Notes: generated from the letters alone by a model not told the origin. 64,000 nucleotides of DNA from CBDAQR01 sp965199055 (GCA_965199055.1 CBDAQR010000004.1:1426001-1490000); one strand, 5' to 3'. Positions 8,765 to 17,851 are shown, counted from the stretch's first letter. Numbers and translations: made by a program.

Positions 8765-10249
8765 ATGGCAGACATGCAACAAGAACAGGACGAAAACAAG
8801 CTCATAGCCGAGCGTCGCGGCAAGCTGGACGAGCTGCGCGCGGCGGGCAATGCTTTTCCTAATGATTTTCGCCGCACCGCTCTGGCGGCGCAGCTGCAGG
8901 CGGATTATCAGGAGACCAGCAAGGAAGAGCTGGAGCAGGCCAACGAGACCTACAGCGTGTGCGGGCGACTGGTGCGTAACCGCGGCGCCTTCCTGTTGAT
9001 CCAGGACGATGGCGGGGAAATTCAACTCTACGTTAATCGCAAGGAACTACCCGAGGCGCAACTGGACGCCATCAAGAGTTGGGACCTGGGTGATATCGTA
9101 GCGGCCAGCGGCCCGCTGCATCGCTCTGGTAAGGGCGACCTTTACATCAATATGCAAGAAGCGCGTTTGTTGACCAAGGCGCTGCGCCCCTTACCCGACA
9201 AGTTCCATGGTCTGTCCGACCAGGAGATGCGCTATCGCCAGCGCTATGTCGACTTGATCGTCAATCCGGAATCGCGCGATGTGTTTCGCAAGCGTTCGCA
9301 GATTATCGATAGCATTCGACGTTTTATGCAGGAGCGAGACTTCATGGAGGTCGAGACGCCTATGATGCAGGTGATACCGGGTGGGGCCGCAGCCAAGCCC
9401 TTCGTCACCCATCACAATGCGCTGGACCTCGATATGTACTTGCGGATCGCGCCCGAGCTGTATCTCAAACGCCTGACCGTGGGTGGCTTCGAGCGCGTGT
9501 TCGAGATCAATCGCAACTTCCGCAATGAGGGTTTGTCCACGCGGCACAATCCCGAGTTTACGATGCTTGAGTACTACTGGGCCTATGCTGACTACCGAGA
9601 CGCGATGGACCTGACCGAGGCGATGTTGCGACGCGTTTCACAAGATGTGTTGGGGTCAACCATGGTGCACTACCAGGGGGAGGACTACGATTTATCGCAG
9701 CCTTTCGAGCGCTTGTCGGTATTCGAGTCGATTCTCCACTATAACCCCGATATCAGCGCGGAGGCGTTGTCGGACGAGCAGTCCGCGCGCAGCATCGCTG
9801 AAGGGCTAGGTATTCCGCTAAAGGATAGCTGGGGCCTGGGCAAGGTGCAGATTGAAATCTTTGAAAAGACCGTCGAGGACCGCTTGCTGCAGCCCACGTT
9901 TATTACCGCTTACCCCACCGAGGTCAGCCCACTGGCACGGCGCAACGATGATGATCCCTTTGTCACCGATCGTTTTGAGTTCTTCCTGGCGGGCCGCGAG
10001 TTGGCCAATGGATTCTCTGAACTGAATGACGCTGAAGATCAGGCCGAGCGTTTTCGTGCGCAGGTTGCGGAGAAAGAGGCGGGTGATGAGGAAGCCATGC
10101 ATTACGACGAGGATTATGTCACGGCGCTGGAGTACGGCTTGCCGCCAACAGCAGGGGAAGGCATCGGCATTGATCGTCTGGTGATGTTCTTTACAGACTC
10201 TCCCTCTATTCGCGATGTACTCCTGTTTCCTCATATGCGCCCCGCATAG
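8765..10249 (+). CDS. lysS: Lysyl-tRNA synthetase, class II
   Basis: 494 residues, usual size. An N-terminal OB-fold anticodon-binding domain (about residues 55-150, with NRGAFLLIQDD) precedes the class II catalytic core. Motif 2 is FRNEGLSTRHNPEF and motif 3 is GEGIGIDRLVM. It charges tRNA-Lys in the cytoplasm. It is probably co-transcribed with prfB, and the ATG follows a GGAAT-type weak ribosome site. The next gene starts 35 bases downstream. Confidence 0.96.
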   Translation: MADMQQEQDENKLIAERRGKLDELRAAGNAFPNDFRRTALAAQLQADYQETSKEELEQANETYSVCGRLVRNRGAFLLIQDDGGEIQLYVNRKELPEAQLDAIKSWDLGDIVAASGPLHRSGKGDLYINMQEARLLTKALRPLPDKFHGLSDQEMRYRQRYVDLIVNPESRDVFRKRSQIIDSIRRFMQERDFMEVETPMMQVIPGGAAAKPFVTHHNALDLDMYLRIAPELYLKRLTVGGFERVFEINRNFRNEGLSTRHNPEFTMLEYYWAYADYRDAMDLTEAMLRRVSQDVLGSTMVHYQGEDYDLSQPFERLSVFESILHYNPDISAEALSDEQSARSIAEGLGIPLKDSWGLGKVQIEIFEKTVEDRLLQPTFITAYPTEVSPLARRNDDDPFVTDRFEFFLAGRELANGFSELNDAEDQAERFRAQVAEKEAGDEEAMHYDEDYVTALEYGLPPTAGEGIGIDRLVMFFTDSPSIRDVLLFPHMRPA

Positions 10250-10283
10250 GCAGCACCTGCGGTCGATGCTAGACTACGGCCGC

Positions 10284-10841
10284 ATGAATGCGCGTTTATC
10301 ATTAAGTCTGCTGTTACTGCTGCTCGCCGCCTGCGGTAGTTCGCCCGAGCGCGAGCCTGAGGAAGTGCCGGTGGAAGAACCGGTCCCGGAAATTACGCTG
10401 AATCTGCCGAACGGCGATTGCGAGTGCGATGCACCGCAGCAGGACTACACGTTTCTCGAGAAGGGCTTCCTTGCGCTGGAAGTGGGCGAGCACCTGGAGG
10501 CATTGCAGTACTTTCAGCGCTACCAACGGATCGAAAAAACCGAGAGCGCCGAGGTCGAAGCCCGTATTGCCATTGCCTATCTCAGTATTCTTCCCGATAG
10601 TCCGATTTTCGACCGAGAAGCTGCCCGAGAGAGCTATATTCGTACCAGTCGCTCGATCTCCGATGAGCTCAAGCTACACCACGAGATCCTGCTGATGCAG
10701 ACCTCGCTCGAAACCTTCATTGATATGCAGGGACAGCTCGATCAGTTGCGCCAGTCCAATGCCAACCTGCGCAGCGAATTGGAAAAACGTGAGGCCGCAA
10801 TTAAGCGGCTGCGGGATCTGACACTGGGACGTCAACCCTAG
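10284..10841 (+). CDS. Predicted lipoprotein with TPR-like region and C-terminal coiled coil (QseG/YfhG-like)
   Basis: 185 residues from the ATG at 10284, chosen because it gives a clean lipoprotein signal peptide with lipobox LAAC (Cys17); in-frame upstream codons would bury it. The body has a CECD Cys pair near residue 50, a helical repeat-like section (FLALEVGEHLEALQYF) and a heptad-rich end (LRQSNANLRSELEKREAA, then KRLRDLTLG). The ending resembles QseG/YfhG lipoproteins, which normally sit beside a two-component kinase. Here a kinase gene does lie next door but convergently, overlapping by 41 bases. Function is unknown. Confidence 0.6.
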   Translation: MNARLSLSLLLLLLAACGSSPEREPEEVPVEEPVPEITLNLPNGDCECDAPQQDYTFLEKGFLALEVGEHLEALQYFQRYQRIEKTESAEVEARIAIAYLSILPDSPIFDREAARESYIRTSRSISDELKLHHEILLMQTSLETFIDMQGQLDQLRQSNANLRSELEKREAAIKRLRDLTLGRQP

Positions 10842-12348
10842 CCGGGAGGTTTACTCGGAAACTAGTGCCGACGCCCGGTTCGCTCTCAACCGTGATGTCT
10901 CCACCCATCAGTTCGCAGTATTCTCTACAAATCGCCAATCCTAATCCGGTACCGCCGTAATTCTTGCTGGTCGAACTATCGGCCTGCACGAAGGCATCAA
11001 AGATGTTTTCCTGCTGGCTTTTCGACATGCCTATGCCGTTGTCGCTCACGCAAAACAACACTCTGGCGTCATCGCCGGGCAAGTTTTCGGCGCTCAGCCG
11101 GATCACACCGTCTTCAGTGAATTTACAGGCGTTGCTGAGCAAGTTGAGAAAAACCTGACGAAATTTCGTGGCATCGTTTACGAAGAGGGGGATATTCTCC
11201 GCTGTCTCAAGTTCCAGCTTGTTTCGGTTGCTGTCGAGGAGTGGGTCTATGCCGGCGGCAATTTGCTGGAGCAACTCGGCCGCACTGAAGCGCTCGACAT
11301 GCACCGTCATTTTGCCCGTTTCTATCTTGGAAAGATCGAGAATGTCGTTGATCAAAGCCAGCAGTTGACGACCGGATAAGATGATTTTGTCGAGATCGTT
11401 CTGAAATTGCTGTCTATCGACATGGCCCTCGTCATCCAGTTCATCAAAAAGCATCTCGCTGTAGCCGATAATGGCATTAAGCGGGGTTCGCAATTCGTGA
11501 CTGACGTTGGCGAGGAAGCTGCTCTTAGCCTGATTTGCCTGATCGGCATCCTCTTTGGCTTTGCGCACCTCCTCTATGGCGTTGCGCATTTTGTCAGACA
11601 TATCGTTAAACGCGGCGGCAAGGTCGCCGAGTTCTCCGCTGTCTTCAATGTTGTCGATGCGATAGTTAAGATCGCCGCTGCCAATTCTGAGGGTGCCGGT
11701 CTTGAGTCGACTTAGAGAGGAGTTGGTGTAACGAATCAGGAAAAAGCCCAGCGTACTACTCAGGAAGATAGACCCGAGAAAACCGATCACGGTAATGCGA
11801 TCGGTTAGTGCGATGGTGCGGTCGATGATGGCCGCTTGTTGTTCCGCGATGAATATCTGGCGCTGCTCAAGTGCGAGCAGGCGCAATCGCACAGCCTCAT
11901 ACTGCGCAGGAACATCCGGTGCCCCCTGGGGTGGTTGCCAGCCCGGATCATTGTAGTTGTGGTAGAAATCTTGCCACGCAGGTAACAGCAATTGGCTGCT
12001 GCGCCACAGCTCGTCAAACTGTGGTCGCGTGACATCATGGCTCGCTGCGCCTAGTTGTCGAATGGAGTCGGTGATCGAGCGGATATTGTCTTCCGCCTGA
12101 GTTCTGTCCTCATCACTCAGTCTGTCATCTGTGGTTTCCCGCAGTGTTGCCAGCACCAAAATCTGTTTGCGCTGCTCTTCAAGTTGTTGGGCGAGGGCAG
12201 TGGCGAGCTGCTGTGCCGCGACTGAGCTGCGGTAGGCCGTCATGCTTTCTGTTCGAGCGAAACTGCCCCAAAAGTGGGTCCCGACGTTCAGCGTAAATAT
12301 CAGCAGGATTGCCAGCAGCGACAGGCTTAAACGACGACTCAGGCTCAC
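10801..12348 (-). CDS. Membrane sensor histidine kinase (HAMP-HisKA-HATPase)
   Basis: 515 residues. TM1 is near residues 8-28, followed by a helical periplasmic sensor region of about 150 residues, TM2 near 185-207 and a HAMP linker (GDLNYRIDNIEDSGELGDL). The H-box is FLANVSHELRTPLNAIIGYSE, cut here to its core SHELRTPLN; the ATP-binding domain has the N-box NLLSNACKFT, G1 DNGIGM and G2 GGTGLGLA. There is no attached receiver. It is the third gene of a cyclase-receiver-kinase operon (ATGA overlap with the receiver gene). The ligand cannot be read from sequence. The gene converges on the lipoprotein gene. Confidence 0.92.
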   Translation of the reverse strand: MSLSRRLSLSLLAILLIFTLNVGTHFWGSFARTESMTAYRSSVAAQQLATALAQQLEEQRKQILVLATLRETTDDRLSDEDRTQAEDNIRSITDSIRQLGAASHDVTRPQFDELWRSSQLLLPAWQDFYHNYNDPGWQPPQGAPDVPAQYEAVRLRLLALEQRQIFIAEQQAAIIDRTIALTDRITVIGFLGSIFLSSTLGFFLIRYTNSSLSRLKTGTLRIGSGDLNYRIDNIEDSGELGDLAAAFNDMSDKMRNAIEEVRKAKEDADQANQAKSSFLANVSHELRTPLNAIIGYSEMLFDELDDEGHVDRQQFQNDLDKIILSGRQLLALINDILDLSKIETGKMTVHVERFSAAELLQQIAAGIDPLLDSNRNKLELETAENIPLFVNDATKFRQVFLNLLSNACKFTEDGVIRLSAENLPGDDARVLFCVSDNGIGMSKSQQENIFDAFVQADSSTSKNYGGTGLGLAICREYCELMGGDITVESEPGVGTSFRVNLPARVDVPVSDPAAA

Positions 12349-12728
12349 TGGGCGTCCGCCGCCTGAGTGTCGGACTGATCGATTTTTTTCAACAGCTCAG
12401 GAAAGTCTACGGGTTTAGTCGCATAGTCATCACAGCCCGCTTCAAGAGCGCGAGCGCGATCCTCCCCCATAGCGTGAGCGGTAAGCGCAATAATCCGCGT
12501 GGAGGCTATCTCGGGATCGGCGCGCACCGCTCGGCACGTGGTCCAGCCATCCATGACGGGCAAATTCATATCCATGAGCACCACATCGGGATGCCGCTCC
12601 TGGATTAGCTTTAGTGCTTGTTCGCCGTCGGCGGCGGTGATGATATCGTAATTGGCGCGCGCCAGTCTGCGGCTGAGCATGTCACGATTCATTTCATTGT
12701 CTTCTACCAGCAGAACCAGGGTGCTCAC
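12345..12728 (-). CDS. Single-domain response regulator (CheY-like)
   Basis: 127 residues comprising only a receiver domain: acidic pocket VEDNE (residues 8-12), phospho-acceptor Asp53 in VLMDMNLPVMDG, switch Thr in ALTAHAM and Lys in TKPVDF. No output domain follows, so it acts by protein contact or as a phosphorelay shuttle. It overlaps the kinase (ATGA) and the cyclase gene (four bases), so the three proteins are almost certainly co-translated and work together. Confidence 0.93.
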   Translation of the reverse strand: MSTLVLLVEDNEMNRDMLSRRLARANYDIITAADGEQALKLIQERHPDVVLMDMNLPVMDGWTTCRAVRADPEIASTRIIALTAHAMGEDRARALEAGCDDYATKPVDFPELLKKIDQSDTQAADAQ

Positions 12729-14185
12729 GGTTTCGAGCTCCGCTTGGCGCCCAGCAGGCGAAAGATCGAAACGGACTCATTGATCCCTTTGACCTGTACT
12801 TCTTCGCGAGGGCCGATGTCATAGGCACCCGAGACTTTGTCCAGTGTGCTGCCAGATATGAGAATTTCCCCTCCGGCCGTGCGCGATTCGATCCTGGCGG
12901 TAATGTTCACATGATGCCCCACCACGCCGTACTTGCTGCGCTTCTCCGAGCCGATGTTGCCGGCAATGACGGCGCCCGTATTAACGCCGATTCCCATGCT
13001 GATCTCCGGCAGTCCCGCCTGCTTGTTGTGTTTGTTGATGCTGCGCATCGCTTCCTGCATCTCGAGGGCGCACTGCACCGCGCGTTCGGAGTCATCATCT
13101 CGGCTAATCGGTGCCCCAAAAATCGCGAGAATCGCATCGCCGATAAACTCATCAATCGTCCCCTGATGGGAAATAATGATCTCTGACATGGTGCCCAGAT
13201 AGTTGTTGAGCATCTTCATCACGTCGTCAGGCGGCAGCTTCTCGCAGATCGTCGAAAACTGCCGAATGTCCGACATCAGCATGGTGACTTCGCGAAGGTC
13301 GCCACCCAGCTTCAATCCCTCCGGCTCTTCCAGCAGGTTCGCAACAATTTCATCGGAGACGTAGCGCCCAAAGGTGGATCTGATGAACTGCTCGTTGCGT
13401 TCCAGCTGTTGCCGGTACTGCTCTTCGCGATCGTGCCAGCGCTTGCGTTCCAGCCCGGCCTTAATCCGGGCCTGCAGCAGCACGGGGTTAAAGGGTTTAA
13501 ACAGGTAGTCATCTGCGCCGGCTTCGATGCAGGAGATAATGCCATCCATGTCCTGCCGCCCGGAAATCACAATCACCGGCATGGCTCGCCATTCGGCGTT
13601 GGCTTTGATCTGATTCAGGACCTCGCCGCCATCCATCCCCGGCATAATCAGGTCCAACAGAACCAGGTCGACACTCTCATCAGTCAGCAGCGCCAGTGCT
13701 TCTTCTCCGGAGCTCGCCGTAAGCACTTCATGGCCCTCGCGGTTGAGATAGCGACTCAGTAGATCCCGGTTGTCGGCGCTGTCGTCAACGGCGAGTATTC
13801 GGCCTGCCGGCACGTTTTGGCTCGTGGGCAGGGTTTTTGTGACGGGCTCACTGCTATCGTCTGTCGCAGAGGCGACGGCTTTCAGAACGCGCTCCAGGCT
13901 GGCCTGCAGGGCGGGAAACAGGTTGTCCAGTTCCTCAATCAGGAGCTCGGCGTAGCCGCGCATCGCGCCCAGCACATTGCGAACGTCGTGCTGGAGTTTG
14001 TCGGCATCGATATTGTTGTCACTCAGCAGCGCCTCTAGTGCGGCGCTCGCCGACACCAGTCTGTCGAGGTCTTCGCGCTGGTTTTCGTCGAGATTGGGGC
14101 TGGCCTGCCCGGATTGTGAACGCAACTCGGCCATCGCCTTAAAGACGTGGTCTGTCCAGGGTTGGCTGGCGAGCTGGCTGGGCAT
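12725..14185 (-). CDS. Class III nucleotide cyclase with receiver domain and N-terminal orphan H-box
   Basis: 486 residues from the ATG at 14185; a longer upstream frame exists but is low complexity. Order: a helical region with a histidine-kinase-like H-box but no ATPase (LQHDVRNVLGAMRGYAELL, His66), a receiver (acidic DD134-135, phospho-Asp178 in LLDLIMPGMDG, Lys230), a coiled linker and a class III cyclase domain from about residue 295. Metal aspartates are D306 (MSDIRQFS) and D350 (FIGDAI); the transition-state pair is N427/R431 (VNITARIES). The residue that is Lys in adenylyl cyclases is Glu346 here, the guanylyl-cyclase choice, and the partner position is Gly420, so ATP or GTP use is unsettled. 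Confidence 0.9.
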   Translation of the reverse strand: MPSQLASQPWTDHVFKAMAELRSQSGQASPNLDENQREDLDRLVSASAALEALLSDNNIDADKLQHDVRNVLGAMRGYAELLIEELDNLFPALQASLERVLKAVASATDDSSEPVTKTLPTSQNVPAGRILAVDDSADNRDLLSRYLNREGHEVLTASSGEEALALLTDESVDLVLLDLIMPGMDGGEVLNQIKANAEWRAMPVIVISGRQDMDGIISCIEAGADDYLFKPFNPVLLQARIKAGLERKRWHDREEQYRQQLERNEQFIRSTFGRYVSDEIVANLLEEPEGLKLGGDLREVTMLMSDIRQFSTICEKLPPDDVMKMLNNYLGTMSEIIISHQGTIDEFIGDAILAIFGAPISRDDDSERAVQCALEMQEAMRSINKHNKQAGLPEISMGIGVNTGAVIAGNIGSEKRSKYGVVGHHVNITARIESRTAGGEILISGSTLDKVSGAYDIGPREEVQVKGINESVSIFRLLGAKRSSKP

Positions 14186-14213
14186 TGGTATTCCACCAGT
14201 GAATTGTTCGCCG

Positions 14214-14219
14214 ATTATA
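14214..14219 (-). promoter_or_regulatory. Candidate -10 element of the cyclase-receiver-kinase operon
   Basis: On the minus strand TATAAT is followed by CGGCGAAC, 28 bases before the cyclase ATG. No convincing -35 is visible at 16-18 bases. The divergent CRP-type gene begins about 100 bases away on the other strand. Confidence 0.45.
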
Positions 14220-14315
14220 GCCAGCCTCCCGACACAGGAATAGTGCGCGCCTGGGAGTGTTTGGGTTAGTATTAAGCCCGAGCCCACCCCGCAGCGCTCT
14301 AAGGACGGTAAGCAG

Positions 14316-14966
14316 GTGATATTACAGCAAGTCGAGTTGTTCCAGGGTCTTTCAGACGATGAACTTGAGGCACTGGCTGGCAATAGCAGTAGCCGCTCTT
14401 TTCCTAAGAACACAGTCGTGATTCATGAGAATGATCCTGCCGACTCCCTGTTCATTATCGAGAGTGGCAAAGTTAAAGTGTACTGCAGTGACAAGAACGG
14501 CAAAGAGTTCATCATGAACACCCAGGCCGAAGGTGACTACTTCGGTGAGTTGGCCTTATTGGATGATTCTTCTCGTTCGGCTTCCGTGCGAACCGTTGAG
14601 AAATCCAGCTTTTGCATTATCTATAAAGATGACTTTAATCGCGTTCTTGACGACCATCCGAACATTGCACGCAAACTCATTCAGAATCTTTCGGCCCGGG
14701 TGCGCAAGCTAACGGCGGACGTGAAGAGTCTGGCCCTTCAAGACGTCTATGGCCGTGTGACCAACGTGCTGATGGATCTGGCGGAAGAGCGTGGAGACGG
14801 TACTCTGTTTATCCCGGAGAAGCTCACCCAACAGGATATTGCCGATCGCGTTGGTGCTTCACGCGAGATGGTGGCGCGTATTCTCAAGGATCTGACCATC
14901 GGCGATTACATTCGCTTCGAGGGTCGGCACATCATTATCAATTCACGCCTGCCCGCGAAGTATTAG
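14316..14966 (+). CDS. CRP-type cyclic-nucleotide-responsive transcription regulator
   Basis: 216 residues from a GTG preceded by AAGGA ten bases upstream. The N-terminal cyclic-nucleotide fold has a phosphate-binding cassette FGELALLDDSSRSASV, retaining the Glu and the Arg-Ser pair of CRP. The C-terminal winged helix has LTQQDIADRVGASREMVARIL; its recognition helix keeps Arg-Glu and the later Arg (SRExxxR) that contact TGTGA in CRP, unlike the FNR pattern. No FNR-type N-terminal cysteines are present. It is divergent from the cyclase gene, implying the cyclase supplies its ligand. Its 3' end overlaps xseA by four bases on the opposite strand. Confidence 0.88.
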   Translation: MILQQVELFQGLSDDELEALAGNSSSRSFPKNTVVIHENDPADSLFIIESGKVKVYCSDKNGKEFIMNTQAEGDYFGELALLDDSSRSASVRTVEKSSFCIIYKDDFNRVLDDHPNIARKLIQNLSARVRKLTADVKSLALQDVYGRVTNVLMDLAEERGDGTLFIPEKLTQQDIADRVGASREMVARILKDLTIGDYIRFEGRHIIINSRLPAKY

Positions 14967-16303
14967 GTCTCGTCTATATCCGGCAGCACCTGGCTGCGCA
15001 GCGAGCCAGTGGCAAGGCGTGTGCTAAGAATGTCACCAACCTTAACCTGCGCGGCATCAGTAATGAGGGTGCCGCTGTCGTCGTTCACAATGGCGTAGCC
15101 CCTCTCGAGCGTGGCCAGCGGGCTGAGAGCGTTCAATCGCGCTGTCAGGCCGGCGAAGCGCTCATGACGCTGCTGACGGATGTGGTGAATGGCATTGCTC
15201 AACTTGTCCAGCAGGCCCGCAAGACGAAACTTTTCCGCAGCGAGTTGTTGTCTGGGTGAGCAACCGTTGAGTCGAACCGACTCGTAGTTGAGCTGTTGTC
15301 GATGCAGCGCAAGTTCCCTGTCCATACCGCGTCGTAACCGTCCTGTGAGGTCATCCAGGCGCTGGCCGCGTTCGCGTAACTGATCGCCAGGGTGACGCAG
15401 TTGCCGGCGCAGCGCGCGCAGTCGCTCCTCGTTCATGTGGAGGTGGCGGCGCAGGGCGCGGCCCAACGCCGTCTGCAGGGCGCCATACTGAATGAGGAGA
15501 TCAGCGCGATCCGGGCTCAACATCTCGGCGGCTGCCGAAGGTGTGGGTGCGCGCTGGTCGGCGACAAAATCGGCAATGGTGAAATCGGTTTCGTGGCCGA
15601 TGGCGCTCACTACCGGCGTGGCGCAGGCAGCAATGGTACGGGCCAGTTCTTCATCGTTGAACGCCCATAGGTCTTCCAGTGAACCACCGCCACGGGCGAC
15701 AACAATAGCGTCGAAACCCTGTCTATCGGCTATGTTAAGCGCACGGCAGATAGCGGGGGCAGCATCATCTCCCTGCACGGGCACGGGCATGACGCTGAGG
15801 TCCAGTGCCGGAAAGCGGCGTCGAAAGACACTCAGCAAATCGCGAATTACAGCCCCCGTTGGTGAAGTGATTAATGCCACACGGGAAGGGTAGCTTGGTA
15901 GAGAGAGTTTCTGGTCCGACTCGAAGAGTCCTTCGCTTCGCAGTTTGTCTCGCAGGACCTCGTAGGCGCGTTGCAGAGCACCTGCACCCGCGTCCTCCAT
16001 ATGCTCGACGATTAGCTGGAAATCGCCGCGACCTTCATACAGTGATACCCGAGCGCGAACCAGTAGTTGCTGCCCGTGCTTGGGGTTAAATCTTACTCGC
16101 TGGTTGCGGTTGCGAAACATGGCGCAACGCACCTGGGCGGAGTTGTCCTTGAGCGTGAAATACCAATGTCCGGACCCGGGCTGGGCGAGGTTGCTGAGTT
16201 CCCCCTCTATCCAGACAAACTCGAAATGGCCTTCCAGAAGTCGCTTGGCCTGCCGGTTTAGCTGGGTAACGGTCAGGGTTGTACTGGAATCAGGGGCCGG
16301 CAA
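14963..16303 (-). CDS. xseA: Exodeoxyribonuclease VII large subunit
   Basis: 446 residues. An N-terminal OB domain (LTVTQLNRQAKRLLEG, WIEGELSNL) precedes the catalytic region with ITSPTGAVIRDLL, VARGGGSLEDLWAFND and SAIGHETDFTIADFVAD, all XseA hallmarks, then a long coiled-coil body. With XseB it degrades single-stranded DNA in both directions. The start is a TTG with no good ribosome site, so the exact N-terminus is uncertain, but family alignment begins about there. It is divergent from guaB, as in enterobacteria; xseB is not in the window. Confidence 0.93.
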   Translation of the reverse strand: MPAPDSSTTLTVTQLNRQAKRLLEGHFEFVWIEGELSNLAQPGSGHWYFTLKDNSAQVRCAMFRNRNQRVRFNPKHGQQLLVRARVSLYEGRGDFQLIVEHMEDAGAGALQRAYEVLRDKLRSEGLFESDQKLSLPSYPSRVALITSPTGAVIRDLLSVFRRRFPALDLSVMPVPVQGDDAAPAICRALNIADRQGFDAIVVARGGGSLEDLWAFNDEELARTIAACATPVVSAIGHETDFTIADFVADQRAPTPSAAAEMLSPDRADLLIQYGALQTALGRALRRHLHMNEERLRALRRQLRHPGDQLRERGQRLDDLTGRLRRGMDRELALHRQQLNYESVRLNGCSPRQQLAAEKFRLAGLLDKLSNAIHHIRQQRHERFAGLTARLNALSPLATLERGYAIVNDDSGTLITDAAQVKVGDILSTRLATGSLRSQVLPDIDET

Positions 16304-16316
16304 GAGGTAGTTTTCG

Positions 16317-16346
16317 TTTACTGGGGATGGGCGGTGGATTTATAAT
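16317..16346 (+). promoter_or_regulatory. guaBA promoter
   Basis: TTTACT (16317-16322), an 18-base spacer and a perfect TATAAT (16341-16346), 34 bases upstream of the guaB ATG, followed by TGCACG. It falls between the divergent xseA and guaB genes. No guanine-responsive element or purine-repressor site was identified. Confidence 0.65.
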
Positions 16347-16380
16347 TGCACGTTTAACCAGCCAGCGGAAGACTCTGTTT

Positions 16381-17850
16381 ATGTTGAGAATTGCCCAGGA
16401 AGCCCTGACATTCGACGATGTACTTCTCGTGCCTGGCTACTCCGAAGTTGTCGCTACAGACGTCTCTCTTAAAACACGCCTGACCCGGGGTATTGAGCTG
16501 AATATCCCACTTGTTTCAGCAGCCATGGATACCGTTACCGAGGCCAACCTGGCGATCGCGATCGCGCAGGAGGGTGGTATTGGTATTGTGCACAAGAGCA
16601 TGACGCTAGAGGAGCAGGCCGCCCAGGTGCGCAAGGTCAAGAAGTACGAAAGTGGGATGGTCAAAGACCCGATCACTATCCAGCAAAATGCGACCTTGGG
16701 TCAGCTTCTCGAGCTGACTCGCAAGAACGGTTTTTCCGGAGTGCCGGTACTCGATGGTGCTGATCTGGTGGGTATCGTTACCCGCCGCGATACTCGCTTT
16801 GAAACCAACAACGATCGCCCGGTCTCAGACATTATGACTCCGCGTGACAAATTGGTCACGGTGGGCGAGGGCGCATCGTCGGAAGAGGTGCAGGCCTTGC
16901 TGCATAAGCACCGGATCGAAAAGATCCTGGTGGTTAGTGACGACTTTGACCTGCGTGGCATGATTACCGTCAAGGATTTCGATAAAGCAGAGAGCTTTCC
17001 CTTTGCCGCTAAAGACAGCTACGGCCAGCTGCGGGTCGGTGCTTCCGTTGGAACCAGCCCCGACACCGATGATCGAGTTGCTGCCCTGGTAGAGGCAGGC
17101 GTCGATGTGCTGGTTGTCGATACCGCACATGGTCACTCTAAAAACGTGATCGAGCGGGTCAAGCTGATCAAGGCAGCCTATCCCGATATGCAGGTGATTG
17201 GTGGCAATATCGCGACCGGCGACGCGGCCCGGGCGCTGGTGGATGCCGGCGCAGACGGCGTCAAAGTGGGCATAGGTCCCGGCTCGATTTGCACGACGCG
17301 GATTGTCACAGGCACGGGTGTTCCCCAGATCACTGCGATAGAAAATGTAGTCAGTGCGCTGGAGGGTACCGGCATCCCGGCAATTGCCGATGGTGGTATT
17401 CGTTTCTCCGGGGACCTGTCCAAGGCGATTGTTGCCGGTGCGCACTCCGTCATGATGGGCAGCATGTTTGCTGGCACTGAAGAGGCACCCGGTGAGGTAG
17501 AGTTGTACCAGGGCCGCACTTATAAAGCCTACCGAGGTATGGGTTCTCTGGGAGCAATGGCGCAGACGCAGGGTAGCAGCGACCGCTATTTCCAGGACGC
17601 GAGCCAGGGTACCGAAAAACTCGTGCCTGAAGGTATCGAAGGTCGCGTGCCCTACAAAGGTCCTGTAGCCGCGATTATCCACCAGATGATGGGCGGGCTT
17701 CGCTCGGCCATGGGCTACACCGGAAGCACAGACATCGACACCATGCGAACTCGTCCGGAGTTCGTGCGAGTCACCGCAGCGGGAATGAGTGAGAGTCACG
17801 TTCACGACGTGTCGATTACCAAAGAAGCACCCAACTACCCGGTTCGTTAA
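16381..17850 (+). CDS. guaB: Inosine-5'-monophosphate dehydrogenase
   Basis: 489 residues from the ATG at 16381 (MLRIAQEALTFDDVLL), the standard N-terminus; an in-frame upstream extension runs through the promoter and is rejected. The TIM barrel is interrupted by two CBS domains (about residues 95-205, including IMTPRDKLVTV). The catalytic Cys loop is GPGSICTTRI and the flap contains YRGMGSLGAM. It oxidises IMP to XMP with NAD+, the committed step to GMP. guaA follows after one base. Confidence 0.97.
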   Translation: MLRIAQEALTFDDVLLVPGYSEVVATDVSLKTRLTRGIELNIPLVSAAMDTVTEANLAIAIAQEGGIGIVHKSMTLEEQAAQVRKVKKYESGMVKDPITIQQNATLGQLLELTRKNGFSGVPVLDGADLVGIVTRRDTRFETNNDRPVSDIMTPRDKLVTVGEGASSEEVQALLHKHRIEKILVVSDDFDLRGMITVKDFDKAESFPFAAKDSYGQLRVGASVGTSPDTDDRVAALVEAGVDVLVVDTAHGHSKNVIERVKLIKAAYPDMQVIGGNIATGDAARALVDAGADGVKVGIGPGSICTTRIVTGTGVPQITAIENVVSALEGTGIPAIADGGIRFSGDLSKAIVAGAHSVMMGSMFAGTEEAPGEVELYQGRTYKAYRGMGSLGAMAQTQGSSDRYFQDASQGTEKLVPEGIEGRVPYKGPVAAIIHQMMGGLRSAMGYTGSTDIDTMRTRPEFVRVTAAGMSESHVHDVSITKEAPNYPVR

Positions 17851-17851
17851 C

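Noticed and set aside
14186..14315. A CRP site between the cyclase and CRP-type genes, for autoregulation
   Set aside because: I searched for TGTGA/TCACA pairs and found none at the right spacing; only CACA and GTGT fragments.
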